Shown piece after piece: positions 12,101-25,440 of a DNA stretch of 64,000 nt. A model generated the notes under the pieces. It worked only from the letters and a program-made list of their open reading frames with translations. It was not told where the DNA came from and did no database searches. The stretch covers positions 9,486,001-9,550,000 of the forward strand of contig JANCRA010000012.1 of NCBI GenBank assembly GCA_024362935.1, in the 5' to 3' direction. Source of the DNA: Setophaga petechia. Its lineage: Eukaryota > Chordata > Aves > Passeriformes > Parulidae. How positions within the stretch are numbered: position 1 is the first letter of the stretch; the number at the start of each line of letters is the position of its first letter. The position numbers were made by a program, and so were the translations under genes.

Positions 12101-15100
12101 AGGAGAACATTTAAATCCTTTACTAAAAAAAGCCTTGGGGAGTATTTGCAAAACAAGGATTAGCATTACTGCCACTGTTCTTGGGATTCATAATTCACAG
12201 TGAACCTGTCTATAACTAACACCTATTTAGTAATAAACTGTTTCTTTGATGTGGTTAATGACTGATATAGGAACAATTATTACTATTGAATTTTCTGTTA
12301 GGTCTGTTAGACCTAAAAGGGGAGGGAATGGAGTGCAGAAGCATGGAAATGCTCTGTTTGAATTCCAGTCTCAGAGACTTATGCTGAAGTGTTTTCTTGT
12401 TTCCTGCTACTCTATTGCACAGATGAGAATCTAGCACTGAGCACAGTAGAAACTTTAACATATTACTTCAAAATCATTAATTTCAAACACTGAAATTAAC
12501 TAGTTTTGTTGAAAGATTGCCTTCACACTACAAACTGTCAGTCCCACTGCCCTTCTGAACAGCCCAGGATTCTGGATTCAGTATCATGTCCAGAACCAGG
12601 AGGAAGGTTTAATGTTTAAATGAGCTTACTCAAACTGATACAGATCTGCATGTAAGGGTATGTTACTCTAGTTTCCAGCAGTTTATTTTGCAAGTAGGAC
12701 ATAGTTTTCTTCTGTGCTTTTTACTATTTCTCTCCTCCATTTTTCCTTTTTGCTTTGGTCCTGCCTTTTTTTTTTACTCCATTGTAATTTTTACATTCAT
12801 AACTTGAATTCCACAATTTTTCAGTTGTCCATGCTAGATTTGTCCATGCTTGTGAGTTTTTTTCTCTGACACAAGTTAGTTTCTCTCTAACTAACCAACC
12901 TAAATCTTCAGTTTTCTTACACAGCTTGCTCAAAGTAAATTTTGCCTTCATGTTAAATCTCTGTCCCACCTTCATACACTCTCTATCTTGGTGTGCTGAG
13001 TGACAAGTAAGAGTCAACCAGTGCCATTTGTCCCAGCTAGCTGTCTCACTGCTGCTTGAACTGACAACCAGATCAGCAGATAGCTCCTGTTCCTGGACAG
13101 ACAGAGTGGGAGGAAGGTGGTCAGTAAACTGAGCTTCATGGACCTAAGCTTCATACTTACAGCAAATTAAACTTGCATACAGGAGTGGGAGAACAGGGCA
13201 TGTAGCAGGATTTGTAGGCCAGAGGACCTGTATGAGCTTTCTCATGATATATTCCAGAAATGTGAAACTTTAATACAGCTCTTCAATCACTTGACTTCAC
13301 ATTTCAATCAACTGCCTTTTTTAACTGCTCTAATTCTATCTCTCTGAGAATGTACAGCTTTTGAATGTGGAATAGATAATTTGATCCATGAAGTTTTATG
13401 AGTAGATTCAGCTAAATGCTGCTAAGCCCAGGAATAAAACCAGCTCAAAGATGGGCTGTATCATGTAGTTATGATGGATAGCACAGAAATTTCATGTAGT
13501 CTGCTTCCTGAATCTCATCACCAAACACTACAATTTCCTGGCAGTACTCTCTAAAACAGCTGGTCCCTTCATGCAGAAAAGTCAGATTCTCTTCCACACT
13601 TTCTGCTAGGGAAAAAGTGATGGGGTCTACTGGAAAACAGTACCATTATTTCATGTAGCTTATTTATCTCAGATCATGAGTGTTCTATACAGCATCCTCT
13701 GGAACCTGCAGTGACAAACACACACAGATGTCCATCCTATCTGTCCTGTTTGCAACCTAGACTAACAGGAAAGAAACATGAATGTCTGTTTGCAAGTCCA
13801 CAGTGTGTTTGTACATGACTGTCCTTCATTTTGACACTACCTCACAGTGGTTTCACAGTTCTTTTCATTCAAATCCACCTTGTATAGAGACTGCAAAGGT
13901 GCTCCTCTGCAGAGGGAGGTGCCATTCAGACTGGTGTGGCTGCTTCTGATGGAATCAGCTCCCCATGGGCACCTGTGACTGAGCACCTGGTCATGATGAG
14001 AGGGGCTGGAAAGCACTCAAGGGTGTCTCCTGCTTCTTGACACCTGGAACCAACTTGATAAACAGGAGACAATCTGACCAAAAGCAACCATGGCATAAAA
14101 TGACTCCCTTTCAATCTACACAACTTACTGTTAGCATGGATAGGAGTAGCTGTGGGATGGAAAACTATTTACAGCAAGCAGAAAAAACACATTGGTGCTA
14201 GTGGAAACTCAGGAGTGACTCCCCAGCTCTCTTAACTCTGTCATCAATGCTACCTTTTTCACAACACATGGGAAATGCCCTAACAAACTGAAGATTCTTG
14301 GAGGAATTAAAACCAGCACACAGAAGAATATTTCCTACAGGGACATCCAGACTAAGGTCTGAGCTAATTTTGCCCTTCTGGAGAGCCTACATTAAGCCAA
14401 AGGCAGCACTGCACAGAGGCAGAGAAATAGATTCTGTATAATGGATCTAAGCCATCAGATATTCAGCATGGAGAATATCATGGCATGCATTACATCTTCA
14501 GAGTGGTAAAAAAACCAAAAACTTGTTGGCATGTTGGACTGGATATTTAAACACTGAAAAAACTCTGCTCTTTATCATCCAATACATGGTTGGCACATAT
14601 GAGGAAGGATTTGGGTTAATCTCAGACTACAAATGGGTTGAAATATACCAAAATATTGTAAGTTTTTGATCTACTGGGATGGATGCAAGGCCTGTGGGCA
14701 AGCACCCAAATGAGAGATGGATGCTTAAGGAGCAGTGCACCCCCCAGCAGGTAAGCAAGACCCTTCTCAGATTTTTGGGCCAATGAAGCACTGACTGCAG
14801 AATAAAGACATTTAAAATGGATATTTTCCTTGGGATTGACAGTAATGTTTATTTTCAGAAAACAGCATATTGAAACCACTTACACATGTTCAGGTTTGGA
14901 AATCCAGTACAGAGCCTGCACATTGTGAGATTCAGTGGATGCTTGTACCAACTGTAATTGTCTGTTTATTTGCATGCCACTGAGTATCATCAGACACTCA
15001 CACAGCCAGCAGCACAAGGCTGGGAAGACAATAATGCAGTGTCAAAACCAAGTCAAACCGTGTCAGCACAAATGATACACTGCAAACCAAAATAAATTGA

Positions 15101-18015
15101 ACATGAAGTCTTAAGCCAGCAGGGAAGGCATGCTTGGAGAGCTCACAAAATCAAGGAGCTCTGAGGATATTCCTAATTACTATGAGAAATTACATGTTAA
15201 GAGCATATTTGCTCATCCACGCTTCACCTCATGTTCAACAGGTGTGTATGGTAGGCAACCAAGGCAACCAATGCAGGCACAGAAAAGCTACCAGAGCTCC
15301 CATTTTAGTCATGACAGGTCAACGCCATCTAGGAAGAGACAAATGCCACTGAAATGAATGCCTCCATCAGGATTAGCAGCTTCCTCAGACACTTCAAAGC
15401 TAGGGTTGGTCCTGCTTGTTCACTGCCAGGCTCTGAGAAAGAGAAGCAAATAACTGAGCAGCAGATCCAACATCCAACCTGCCAAGGCCCTGCTTCCCCA
15501 CCTGCAGTGGGTGCCTGGGAAGCTCCTCCTGGGATATCAGTCCTTACACAGGAACTGCTTTGCCAGAGAAGTCTCCTTCTCCACAGCCACTGAAGTTGGA
15601 GTTATTAGTGTTTTCCCCCAAGCTCTGATTCAGACAGGCTGGGGCACCTTCCCTTTAAAATAAATACACCTGTCACAGCTTCCAACTTGCAGGGAGAATG
15701 AATACTTTCAGCAGGGAATTTCCTGTATTTGGTTTCAGACCTCAGGGCAATATTTTTCTAAACATCTGAACTTTAGATGTTTTTCTTATTTTTCTGCTGG
15801 GAGAAAGGGATGCAGAAAGACATCCTTTGAATGCTGAAAAAATATTTTTACAACCTTTTGAAAGGGAACAGGTCTGCAGCTTGAGGTAAGAAATCAAATT
15901 CTTTCTGAGAATAAAGTATACTCTTCAATTCAGTTAAAAATACCAATTAATCTTTCCTTTTTGTACAAGAGACAGCCTCCTTTACTGATTTCACTTACAA
16001 AACATTTGACAATACATTTTTCATACGGGCATGGTTTGCTAATTGCCATGGTGAGTGATTCAGTTAGCTGCATTTATTTATGAATCTTTAAAGCATATTT
16101 TTTTCTTGTAATCAATTTATTCATTGATTATCATTATATGTTTGAAATATTTTTGTTGACTTGTTTACTCTCCACTGTACATTGGAAGTCTTCTATGGGA
16201 TATTTTTCCTTCTTTCAGACAAAAAATTAGTTTTAGCTGTTTAATTAACTAATTTAATTAATTTTAATTGTTTTATGAAGTTAATAAACATTTATATTAT
16301 TGCTGTTGTAGTTGTTACTGCTGTTGTTACTAAACTTGCAGCAATTGTTGCAGTATCCTCCTTTCTTTGCTCTACAAGAGAGAATTAGCTCATTGTTTTC
16401 ATGCCCATGAGCAAAACCTGGGGAAAAATCCATCAATTTCATGAGAAATGTGATCAAAGCAGGGAAGAAACACAGCATGGGAAACACTGAAACATTCACT
16501 GGAAAGTTATATGTGCCCTTGTTAATCCATGTGGAAGTGCAGAGAAGTGTGGCCATGAAAGGTGCCTGCTGTTACACATCTGTTGCTTTGCTTTTTCTTC
16601 TCCACTGCTGCAAAAATGGCTCTTTGTCCCCAGGTATTTTTTTGACATAATGAAGGAAAACAAGTATTTCCATACAATGAAAATACTAATACTAATATCA
16701 AGGCTGTGGAAAGTCATAAAGAGAGGAGGTTCCTAAAAAGATAAATAAGTAAATCCAATTTCAGCATTAGACCAGCTAAGGAGTACTAAGCTGCCTAATT
16801 TTTCTTTTCTTATTAAGTCAACAGTTCTCACCATTATTGTTTTTCATTAATATTTGAGTTGTGGAGTCTTATTACTGTGTAAAACTCAGTTTCTCTCATT
16901 TTAAAGTTTGTTTCCCTCTGAGAGAAAGAAAAAGTAAATATCAGTTCAAAAGCAAAGGGTAATTTATTTTTTAAGTTATTACAAATTTGGTATTATAAAT
17001 ATAATCTCATTAGCCTAAGCAGTGTAGTAATTTTTTAAGTTCCTCAGGGCAAGGCTTAGCAGTCCCCTGAAAAAAGACATTTCTAGGAAAAGAAACTGTT
17101 TATTGGTTTGTGAGTCATCAAGGCACTAATTTTCAAATGCACATAAAAATAAATCCCTAGAACTATTTAGTACTGAAGTGCTTTTATAATAAGTCATTTT
17201 ATTCAGCAATAGATGCAGATATCTGTGCTATCATGGGCAATACAAATGATTACACCCAACATTGCTACATACTGCCATGATTTTGGCTTGGTCCCTAAAA
17301 TCCCCAATCTGTTGTGCAGCTGGAAACAGAAACCACTGCAGGCACAGAGCTGCCTGCTCTGGGACACTTGTGCCCAGGTGAAATAGGATTGTTTGAATGG
17401 AGAAAGGGAATGGGAGAGAAAGCATTAGAGTTTTTGCAACAAGCATTCTACAGCAATGTCCTCTATCCCCCTGGGTCAAATGGGAATCTCTGTCTAGTAA
17501 GTGAAAAGGTTTTGCTCCTGCACAGAACATTTTATCTGACCAGTCACATAAGAGGCCAAATCTATCAGACTGGAGATATCAGTACAGCAGAATCCCTTCT
17601 TGTGTTTTTTAGTATAATTTCACACTTTTATTTCCTCTCCAGCAGTTTTAAATCACATGAAACAAATTCTAGCTCCCCAATTTCCCTTTCCTCTCCCTGG
17701 GGCCTCCATCCTTAGGATGATTTCCTGAGGTGCTGAGCTCCATCACCTGGGGACAAACCTGGGAGTTCCCCTTCTGTGGGTAAACACTCAAAGCTGGCCA
17801 CTGGAGAGGAGGGGCTGAGCCCCATTACTGCTCTATTTGCTGCATCTGTTGTGGAGGAATGAGCAAGTTACCCATCATTTGGAGCACAGAGCCAAGGCCG
17901 TGGTGGTGTATCAGTGAAGCCCCTGCACAGCTGACCCCTGAGACCACATGACAGTGCTCACAATGATGATGAAATGCCCAGTGTGGATAAGAAAGTCTTA
18001 GACCAGATCATTTTA
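6121..18015. other. Long unique AT-rich stretch, no gene seen
   Basis: About 12 kb without a feature I can name apart from the 29-bp duplication at 6505. Open frames reach 121 codons (minus strand, 9610-9975), overlap others and carry no domain I recognise. AT-rich patches with many TAAT words occur at 9000-9240, 10000-10400 and 16080-16350; the last includes a GTT/GCTGTT-rich run at about 16297-16350. A GC-richer patch at 17690-17960 was not identified. Confidence 0.5.
6505..6561. repeat. 29-bp tandem direct duplication
   Basis: Two adjacent copies start at 6505 and 6534. They share 23 identical bases beginning TTTTTGTGTGCAATATCAG; the tails differ by one deleted base (TTAGAAGCC versus TTAAAGCC). 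The second unit is therefore 28 bp. Confidence 0.9.
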
Positions 18016-18049
18016 TTGTTACTAAATATACATAATACTGTCATTAAAT
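18016..18049 (+). repeat. Direct repeat, copy 1 of 2 (34 nt)
   Basis: This 34-nt block starts TTGTTACTAAATATACATAA and recurs at 19955-19988 in the same orientation, with a single T/C difference. The sequence is AT-rich but not simple. The flanks do not look alike. Confidence 0.85.
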
Positions 18050-19954
18050 ATATTTTAAGATATATAAAACCAGAAGTTAGATTTTGTTTTGGTCTTATCT
18101 GTCTCTAGCTAACAGAGCAACACCTAATGCATATTTCTCCCAGTGTCTGCTAAGTGCCCGAGTTTCTCACTTAATTGCTGTGAAATGAGGAACTTCTTTT
18201 CACTTCCTTCTGTTGTTTAGGGATTGAGACAATTCACGTCCAGTGAACACAAACCCAGTAATATGCATTTTGGGGCTGAAATTATGTCTTCCATGTTCTG
18301 CAGTTACTATGGTTACCATCCCACAGCATCCCTGCATGCGTGGCTAAAAGAAACAGCAAAAGAAAAAAAAGAATGTCCAGGTAAGAAACAAAAAGGGAGT
18401 CTGGGCCTATTAAAAAATACAAAGTACAACTTGAGGAATCTAAAAGACTTATTTTCCACAATGACAAAGGAAGATGGATGTCTCCGTGATCTTGTTGATA
18501 AATTTCCCTACTTTGGCTTTAAATGCTGGAGTAAATTTTTGTCCCATCTAGAACTGGGAAGATGGATGAGACACTCACACTCCAGTGTCAGTGTATGACT
18601 GGGAAGGGGAGAACAACTCTTGCTTTATTCCAGTAGGAAGCTAATTACCTGGAGCCATGAGCCACATCACTGTTAGGGCTCCTAATGCCAGCCTGGGCAG
18701 CCTGCCATCCTCACAAGAGTTAGGAGGACAGCAGGGGTTACAGTGAGAGCTGGAAGCTCAAGCCCTGCTCTGGATTGGGCACAGAGTAACAAAAGGACTT
18801 GGTGGCTACTGTGGAATTCTGTTGGAGTTCTGTGTCTCAGGCCACAGATGCAATATTCAACATCAGGCCAAACCATGAGAGGTGCCTGCATTTGAATTGT
18901 TCCCCACAGTGAGTGCTCTGTATTTGATTTGCACAGGTAGTGCCTTCTTTGGACCTAACCACGCCCAAGGACCTCAGCCAGACCCTCCCCAGCCCTGGGA
19001 GGAGATGGATGTAGATAGACAGCTTCTCTGGATGCACCTGACCTACACTGTCTGGAGAGATCTCTCTACTGCAGACATGTCCAGGTATCTCTGTGGGAAT
19101 GTGCTTCATGTTGGTGGGGTCAGGGACATTCCTGACTTCTCCCCCATCCTGAAACATCATGGGTGACAGCACTAGTCCTGACCAAGGAGGGAGACTTGAT
19201 GGAAATCCAATTCTCAAAAGACAGAAGGTGCTCTACCCCATAGGAAATGCTGGCATTTGGCAGGAGGTAACTGGAGACCAACTGGAGCAGAGAGAGTGAC
19301 CAAAACATCAACTGTCTCTGTTTGCCAAGGCAGAGGTGACCTGAGCTCCCACCTTTCCACAGGGCCAAAGGCTTCACTGCAACCACAGTGAAGGAGCAGG
19401 GGAAGCTTCCCTGGGAGGTGAGTGATGTGAGTCTGACCAGCCCACAGGCTGACTGACCTCCAGGCAGATGGAACACCTGCCCTCAAACTCTGCCTGCAAA
19501 CCCCTGCTTGTTGTGAGAAACATTCACTCCTCACCTTCAGGCGAAGACGTCACTGAAAGCCACGACAGCTGGGATATGAAAACAGATACTAGGATTGAAT
19601 ACTACCATTTCAACAACTGAGCAACTAAATAAAAAACATCCTGCAAGTGGAGATACAATTTTAAAAAAATCCCCAGTATTAAAAAAGTTACATATTTTCA
19701 ACTTTGACTTACCACACGCCCTGCAAAATACACTGAGTTAATGGTTGACAGTCTATTCTTTATGTACCTAAATACTCACTCTGATAAATAACTGGCCAGA
19801 GAACCAACTCCATTGCTATGTCAGTGACATCACTGGGTAAGCAAATAAATCATCTTCTTACAGTCAGTCATTTGGCATGGATGTTTTCAGAATAAGTATG
19901 AATTTGTGAAGTGCTGCAGACAGTAAAATTACACGCATGCAACAGTGTAATTTT
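18050..19954. other. Unidentified segment between 34-nt direct repeats
   Basis: The segment is flanked by the direct repeats. Its middle (about 18640-19540) is GC-richer than the surroundings, with overlapping open frames on both strands up to 126 codons. None contains a motif I can name. It could be an unrecognised old insertion or ordinary unique DNA. Confidence 0.4.
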
Positions 19955-19988
19955 TTGTTACTAAATATACATAATACTGCCATTAAAT
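19955..19988 (+). repeat. Direct repeat, copy 2 of 2 (34 nt)
   Basis: Same orientation as 18016-18049 and 33 of 34 positions identical by eye. The distance between copy starts is 1939 bp. Confidence 0.85.
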
Positions 19989-22900
19989 GTAAAAAGTGTA
20001 GGGGAAAGACTGGGGTCTTCCTCAGTACCAGGAGAGAGCTGAAAGCAGAACCTGCACTATCCTGAGTTTCAGCTTTGACTATTATGACCTGTACTGAGTT
20101 TTACTGCACACCAGCATGATGAAGGCTTCCATTTCTGGTACAGCAAATAGTCTATTTCGAGTGATGATGCTGTGGAATACTCCAATTTATGTGAAATCTA
20201 GATGCTAGAATATAATGCTGTTATTATCCTGCACCTTCTTACTTTTGCTTTTCCTATGTGAGCATCATTTTATCATAATTTTCAAAGTTTTCACTGGAAA
20301 GAAAACAGCAAATTGAATTCTACAGCCTTATGATACTGAAAAAGTGTTTCCTAATTATTTCCTTCTATGTTTGTTGATTTGCGATTACAGCACCAAGAAG
20401 GTCATTGTATTTCAGGGTCACCTTCTTTTTGTATTTGATCTACAAAGGTTGATGGAAAGCAGAGCAACATCTGAGTGGTGAGTTCTTCCTTCAGTGTATA
20501 TCTCAAAGGCAAGGTGTGATTTCAGGAACAAATGACAAGGAAAGTCCCTATTCTTCTTTAACAAATGATTGGCATGAGGTGCTGTGAAATGTGAGGGAAT
20601 AAAATAGAATAAAAGTGTAAAAATGTATCCTGAATTCCCCAGCACTTCCCTGCTGTGTCCTTAGGGCATTTCAAGACCTACCTTGGAAAAAGGCTTTGCA
20701 TAATAATCACTGCTATGATTAGCACAGTGTTTCACATTATATAATACATACAATTCACCTGATAAGCATTGCAAGAATTATTTGCAATTAAAGTTTCAAA
20801 ATGTTCCAGGCTTTAAGGTTTCTTCTTCCCTACCAAAGTAACCCCATCAGTTTTCTCAGCAATCCCTCAGTAGCTCACTTAAAAGTAGGAACATTCTTTA
20901 AAATTCCCTCCAAATGATCACAAATTTGTAACAGCAACAATACTGGCAGACCCAGGGCTAGAAGCAATTCACCAGCAGAGGTTTGCTGGTCATCTAAGGA
21001 CTGAAGTGTGGGAGCTGAGTGAGCTGGGTTTAGAAGTAATGAAACAACACCCACAAATAAGACAGACAGGAGATTCTGACCTATTGTAGACTGCAAGCCA
21101 GCAAAGAAAAGGCAAATTGCAGTCATGCTAGTAAAGGCAAAAATGATCCCAAGAGGATCCCAGGAAGAACATCAAAATAGGATGCAATGTGGATACTGAG
21201 GATGCTCTGTACTCCAAGATTTAAGACACTGGCAGCAGATCTTAGTAGAGCAATGGAAGGATAAGCGCACCACCAGAGAAATGGATTGGATTAAAAAGTT
21301 TTGCATATGTATAATTTTAACAGTTTGAACTAGTGTTCATTGTGATCATCATAACTGGAGTAACAATATTGCTTTCATTGAGCTCTTAAGATTTTTAGAC
21401 TATAAGTAGACTACATTCTTAGCTTTATATCTAATGTGGGTTCCTTTTGCACCTATCAAGCCTTCCAGTTTAACAATCTGGTAGGAGGATTTCAAGCAAC
21501 CTTTTCTGTAGCTTGGATGCATCAGCTTGCTGAGTATCCTTGCTGAGGATACACTGCTGGCAGAGTGAAACTACAGCCACACTTTTCTGGGGAAATCTGG
21601 CACTGCCTTCCAGGAATTCAGGCTCCCAAACTGCAGATGGACACGGACAAGCCTGGCATCAGGGTCCTAAGACAACACATATGCCTGAAATAATAAAAGC
21701 TAAGAATCTGGTGCTTCCAAAAAGCGATGAGATACAGTTCATGGCCCCTCTCTTCCCCATTTAACTGAATTATATTTGGCTGAACTGTACTTAGAATTAT
21801 TTATTTTCCGTATGTAGTTCTCCATGAAAGATAAGTGTGTCCTTGGAGTCCTAAATCAAAATACTACAGCTTATTTAATCATACAGTATAGTTTTGCAAC
21901 TCTACCATGTACATTACTTGATTTTTTCTTTTTAGCATCATTTATTCTTCTAATTTAAAAGCTTGTAAGAAAGATTAAGTATTCACAGCAGTAAACTGTA
22001 ATTCTAAAGTCATTAGGGACTAGCTCTTGCTCAATACAAATGCTAATGCAGTTTAAACTTGATATAACCTTTCTAGATTTAAGATATCAGCAAATAAAAT
22101 GCTAATAAAAACTTCTGGACTGTATCTAGATTTCACTTTGCATTAGTGAGCTTGTTATTATAGAATGAACAATAATCAAAACCTATTTTTATCAAATGGT
22201 TTCTACTACAGCAAATAATAGTGAGGGAAACAAAAAAAAAATTTAAGTGAGAAATTCTCATTCATATGAATTATGAATGCAAAAAAGACACTGCATTCCT
22301 GAATATAAACAACAAGTTAGCAGGCAAATAATGTTGAATATTCTTGAGAAATTTTGAGCTTCACATGTTGAATGTGTTTACTGTCATTGTTTTGTTGTGT
22401 TTATTAAGGTAGAATGACAAAAAGTACATATATGAAGAACAAATCCCACAGTAGCAAATACCCTACAGCCTGGCAGGTGAAATTTAGAGATGAGTGGACA
22501 CTTCAGGAGTGCTGTAATGCAGCACTGCCAAGGACCATGGTTAGGGAAATCCATACACTTCCTTGTCTGCTTGCCCTGTTACAAAAGCTCCCACATTCCA
22601 GTGGAACTGTACATGGGAACTGTAACTTCAACCTGCCAGGAGGGAGACCAAAGTAAACCTGAGGAACACCTTCTTCAGGGACCTTCTCTCTTTTTTCTCT
22701 TTCATGTGTAAGCAGCTTCCCTGGCTGGAGGACCTAATGTCCTCCTTTTCTCCCATCAGCTGCAGAGACCATTTTGGTGATGCCATGCAAGCATCATGGT
22801 GATGCCTTTCACAGTGATGCCATGCAGGAGCTCTCATCACCTATCACAGTGGTGCCATGAAGGAGCTAGCCAAGAGCTGGGCATCATTTTTGTCTGAAAA

Positions 22901-25261
22901 CAGTGCAAGCAGCCCTTCTCCAGTGCCAGCTGCAGAGGGAAGGGGGGTTTAGTTTGGGAAGGAGAGCACTCACAGAAGGACCTCATTAGGATAACACAGA
23001 TGATCAGCACTTGTTTTCTTGGTACAGCACTAGGGAGAGCATTCCATTCCTTCTGAAGGGAAGTTTCTGGGCATTTTATACCTAAGTCATCCCATATTAC
23101 ATCTCCTCTTTCACAGCAGAAACCTCCATGAGTTGAAATAGAAGCTCTGGAGGTTGTGTCCCAGCAACTCCAGACTGTCACTCCCCAGTTCAGACACAAG
23201 GCCTCCACTAACCATAGCTCCTGTCTATGGAAACACAACTGTGCTGTGAGCTTTAATTATGTAACTGCAGAAATAATTTTGCCTTGTTAATTGAAAATCA
23301 GTGTAGCTTTTCCCATAAAATGAAAAAGCCTAAACTATAGAAGCAGGGACTCCAGAATATAAATTTTGATTTTTATTCATAAAGACTGCCTCCTCCTTTA
23401 TGTTATGAATATATCCCCAGGCATTCTGGACATTTTGTTTGCTTTGGTGAACAAATACAGACTTATACGTCTGGTGTCTTTTATGACAAACTATTGAGGT
23501 GTCATTCTTCCTGCAGGCCCAGCAAAAATTATCTCAATACTTTGAGTGAGTACAAACATATGCTCACAAAAAACCCCCAAAACCTCAACTAGCCACAAGA
23601 GAATCAGAACACAAATCCCAAGAAATAGATGTGGTTCAGTGAAGGGAGGTCACGAGTATCTTTCTTTGAGAGGCTGGTGCTGCACCAGAGAGAGAAGTGT
23701 GGCTCTGCAACACGTAAATGATTGCAGCAGAGATGGAACGGTCAGTTCAGTAGGAGGACAGAAGTGTGGAGAATGACAGTACAGGATCAATAAAATCTTC
23801 CCCTCCCTCCCACGCAGTGCATCACCTGCAGCACCACAGAAGCTGCCAAGATCAATTTCTTGAGTTTTGCTGAGATCTGGGAGACACACTGAGCCTTTGC
23901 TCACCAAATCCAGTAATGTAATTAACACAGTAATGGAGAAAATAAGGATGAATCCTGGAAAATCAAATTGCACCCTGTCTATATAAAATTTTGAATTAAA
24001 ATATTATTAGTAAATTGACAGACAGTTATTATTGCAGCAGACTCCTAGGGCTCCAGTCTGCCAGTGAAGCATTGGCTGGGGTACAATAGAAGAGAGACAA
24101 AGGGTTGTCTTCAGTATCAATTAGCTAAATATGGAGTTTGTACAACCATGGCAAGTCCTTAGAGCAAAATCATTCTGCCAGTCAATACACTACTTGCTAT
24201 ATGAGCAATCATGTATGGACATAATTTCTTTTATATTTTCTTAACTCGACTGATAATGATAGTTTTTATTGTCATAAAGGGAAACTTTTTACTGCAGCAC
24301 ACACTGAGAGCAGGCACACTAACCATCAGGAAGAAGTCAGGATTCCCCCATGAACAAACATTTTTCCCTAAAATGGGCCATTTAATTGCACTCACAACTG
24401 TGAAAAATAGATTAGTGTGGTTTCCTTTTGTGGCATTTAGTTGGTGTAATTCTGAGACATTTGTTTGAAAACAGTACTCCATTTCACTGCTTCTTGTTCA
24501 ACAAAGATTTGATTAGTGAGAACTATGTTGCTCTTGCAAAACTTAAAGCTGTATTTGGAATTAGGACCTTTTTTATTAGTATGCATTAAAACCTGTTATT
24601 GATCTGCTAGAGGTGCTAATGTAAGTGTCTTTTGCAATGCAAACCCAAATTAGATTCTGATCAGGTTCAGAGTGTTCAATCAAGGACTACCTAGCAGCAC
24701 TTTTAAATGAAATGCAGTTTGTGTTTGGCATTGCAGATCAGGTATTTGATTGAAAGTCAGGAAGAATTCCCAGCAATGTAGCATCTCTCTTCCTTTGCTG
24801 GGCATCTAAAATGTATCTAGCATTCAGCTGCTGCACAATGCTGACATATTGTGTTGTACAGTCTAAAGAAATTTGACATTTAATGTATGCTACAGTGGCT
24901 AACTAAAAAGGAACCACTGCAGTACATTAGTTTAAAAAGCATTCACTAAAAATTTTAAACCTAATTTTTTTATAACTGAAGACTGACATGTTTATTAACA
25001 GAATGCAAGTGTATAATGCATCACATCTTCTACTGATCACATAATGAAAATAATAACCTTCATGAAGTAGTGACAAAATAGGTGGAGATACAGTTCAGTG
25101 ACCATTTAAGACCTCAGATAAGCTCAGGGACCCACTATGCTAGATGCTTATATGGCCCCCAAGAGATGGGCATTGCCCTGAAAAGTTAGTAATTTGTATT
25201 TGAAAAGACAGATGTAAGCCATATTTCTATCATAATCCCAGTGCTGGTACAAAGCAGGTAT
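19989..25261. other. Unique DNA, no gene seen
   Basis: Mostly AT-rich unique sequence. The longest open frame is 133 codons (minus, 22837-23238); it has no recognisable domain and overlaps the minisatellite patch. The block at about 24600-25020 is even in composition, with no low-complexity runs, and could be a conserved non-coding element, but this cannot be tested here. Confidence 0.45.
22775..22866. repeat. Small degenerate minisatellite, GTGATGCCATGC-type
   Basis: The words GGTGATGCCATGCAAGCATC, GGTGATGCCTTTCACA, GTGATGCCATGCAGGAGC and GTGGTGCCATGAAGGAGC follow one another with irregular spacing of about 22-45 bp. CATCA and TGATG words make it partly self-complementary. Confidence 0.6.
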
Positions 25262-25292
25262 TTTCACCTAACCCATTTTTATGATTCTAGAA
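25262..25292 (+). mobile_element. CR1 3' terminal stub, forward
   Basis: TTCACCTAACCCATTTTTATGATTCTAG resembles the very end of CR1 in forward orientation (CCAACCTAACCCATTCTATG-like). Only about 31 bp are recognisable; further upstream the match is lost. It directly abuts the reverse CR1 that follows, giving a tail-to-tail arrangement. It is short, so chance resemblance is possible. Confidence 0.45.
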
Positions 25293-25293
25293 T

Positions 25294-25440
25294 AACAGAA
25301 TCATAGAATCATCTAGGTTGTAAAAAACATTTCAGATCATCAACTCCAGCTGTTAACCCAGCACAACCATGTCCATCACCAAACCAGGTAAATCTATAGG
25401 AATTCACACAGTTAAATACACTTTGAGGATGCAATTCATC
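25294..25440 (-). mobile_element. CR1 LINE fragment, 3' end, reverse orientation
   Basis: It opens with AACAGAATCATAGAATCATC, the reverse-complemented 3' tail. It continues with AGGTTG, then AGATCATCAACTCCAGCTGT and TAACCCAGCAC, then CCATCACCAAACCAGG, all in the order of a common avian CR1 subfamily. Beyond about 25380 the match is degenerate (ACACAGTTAAATACA) and fades near 25440. It is 5'-truncated and non-coding. Confidence 0.8.

Noticed and set aside
21534..21552. Hairpin GTATCCT / AGGATAC with a 5-nt loop
   Set aside because: Seven-bp arms are expected many times by chance in 64 kb.
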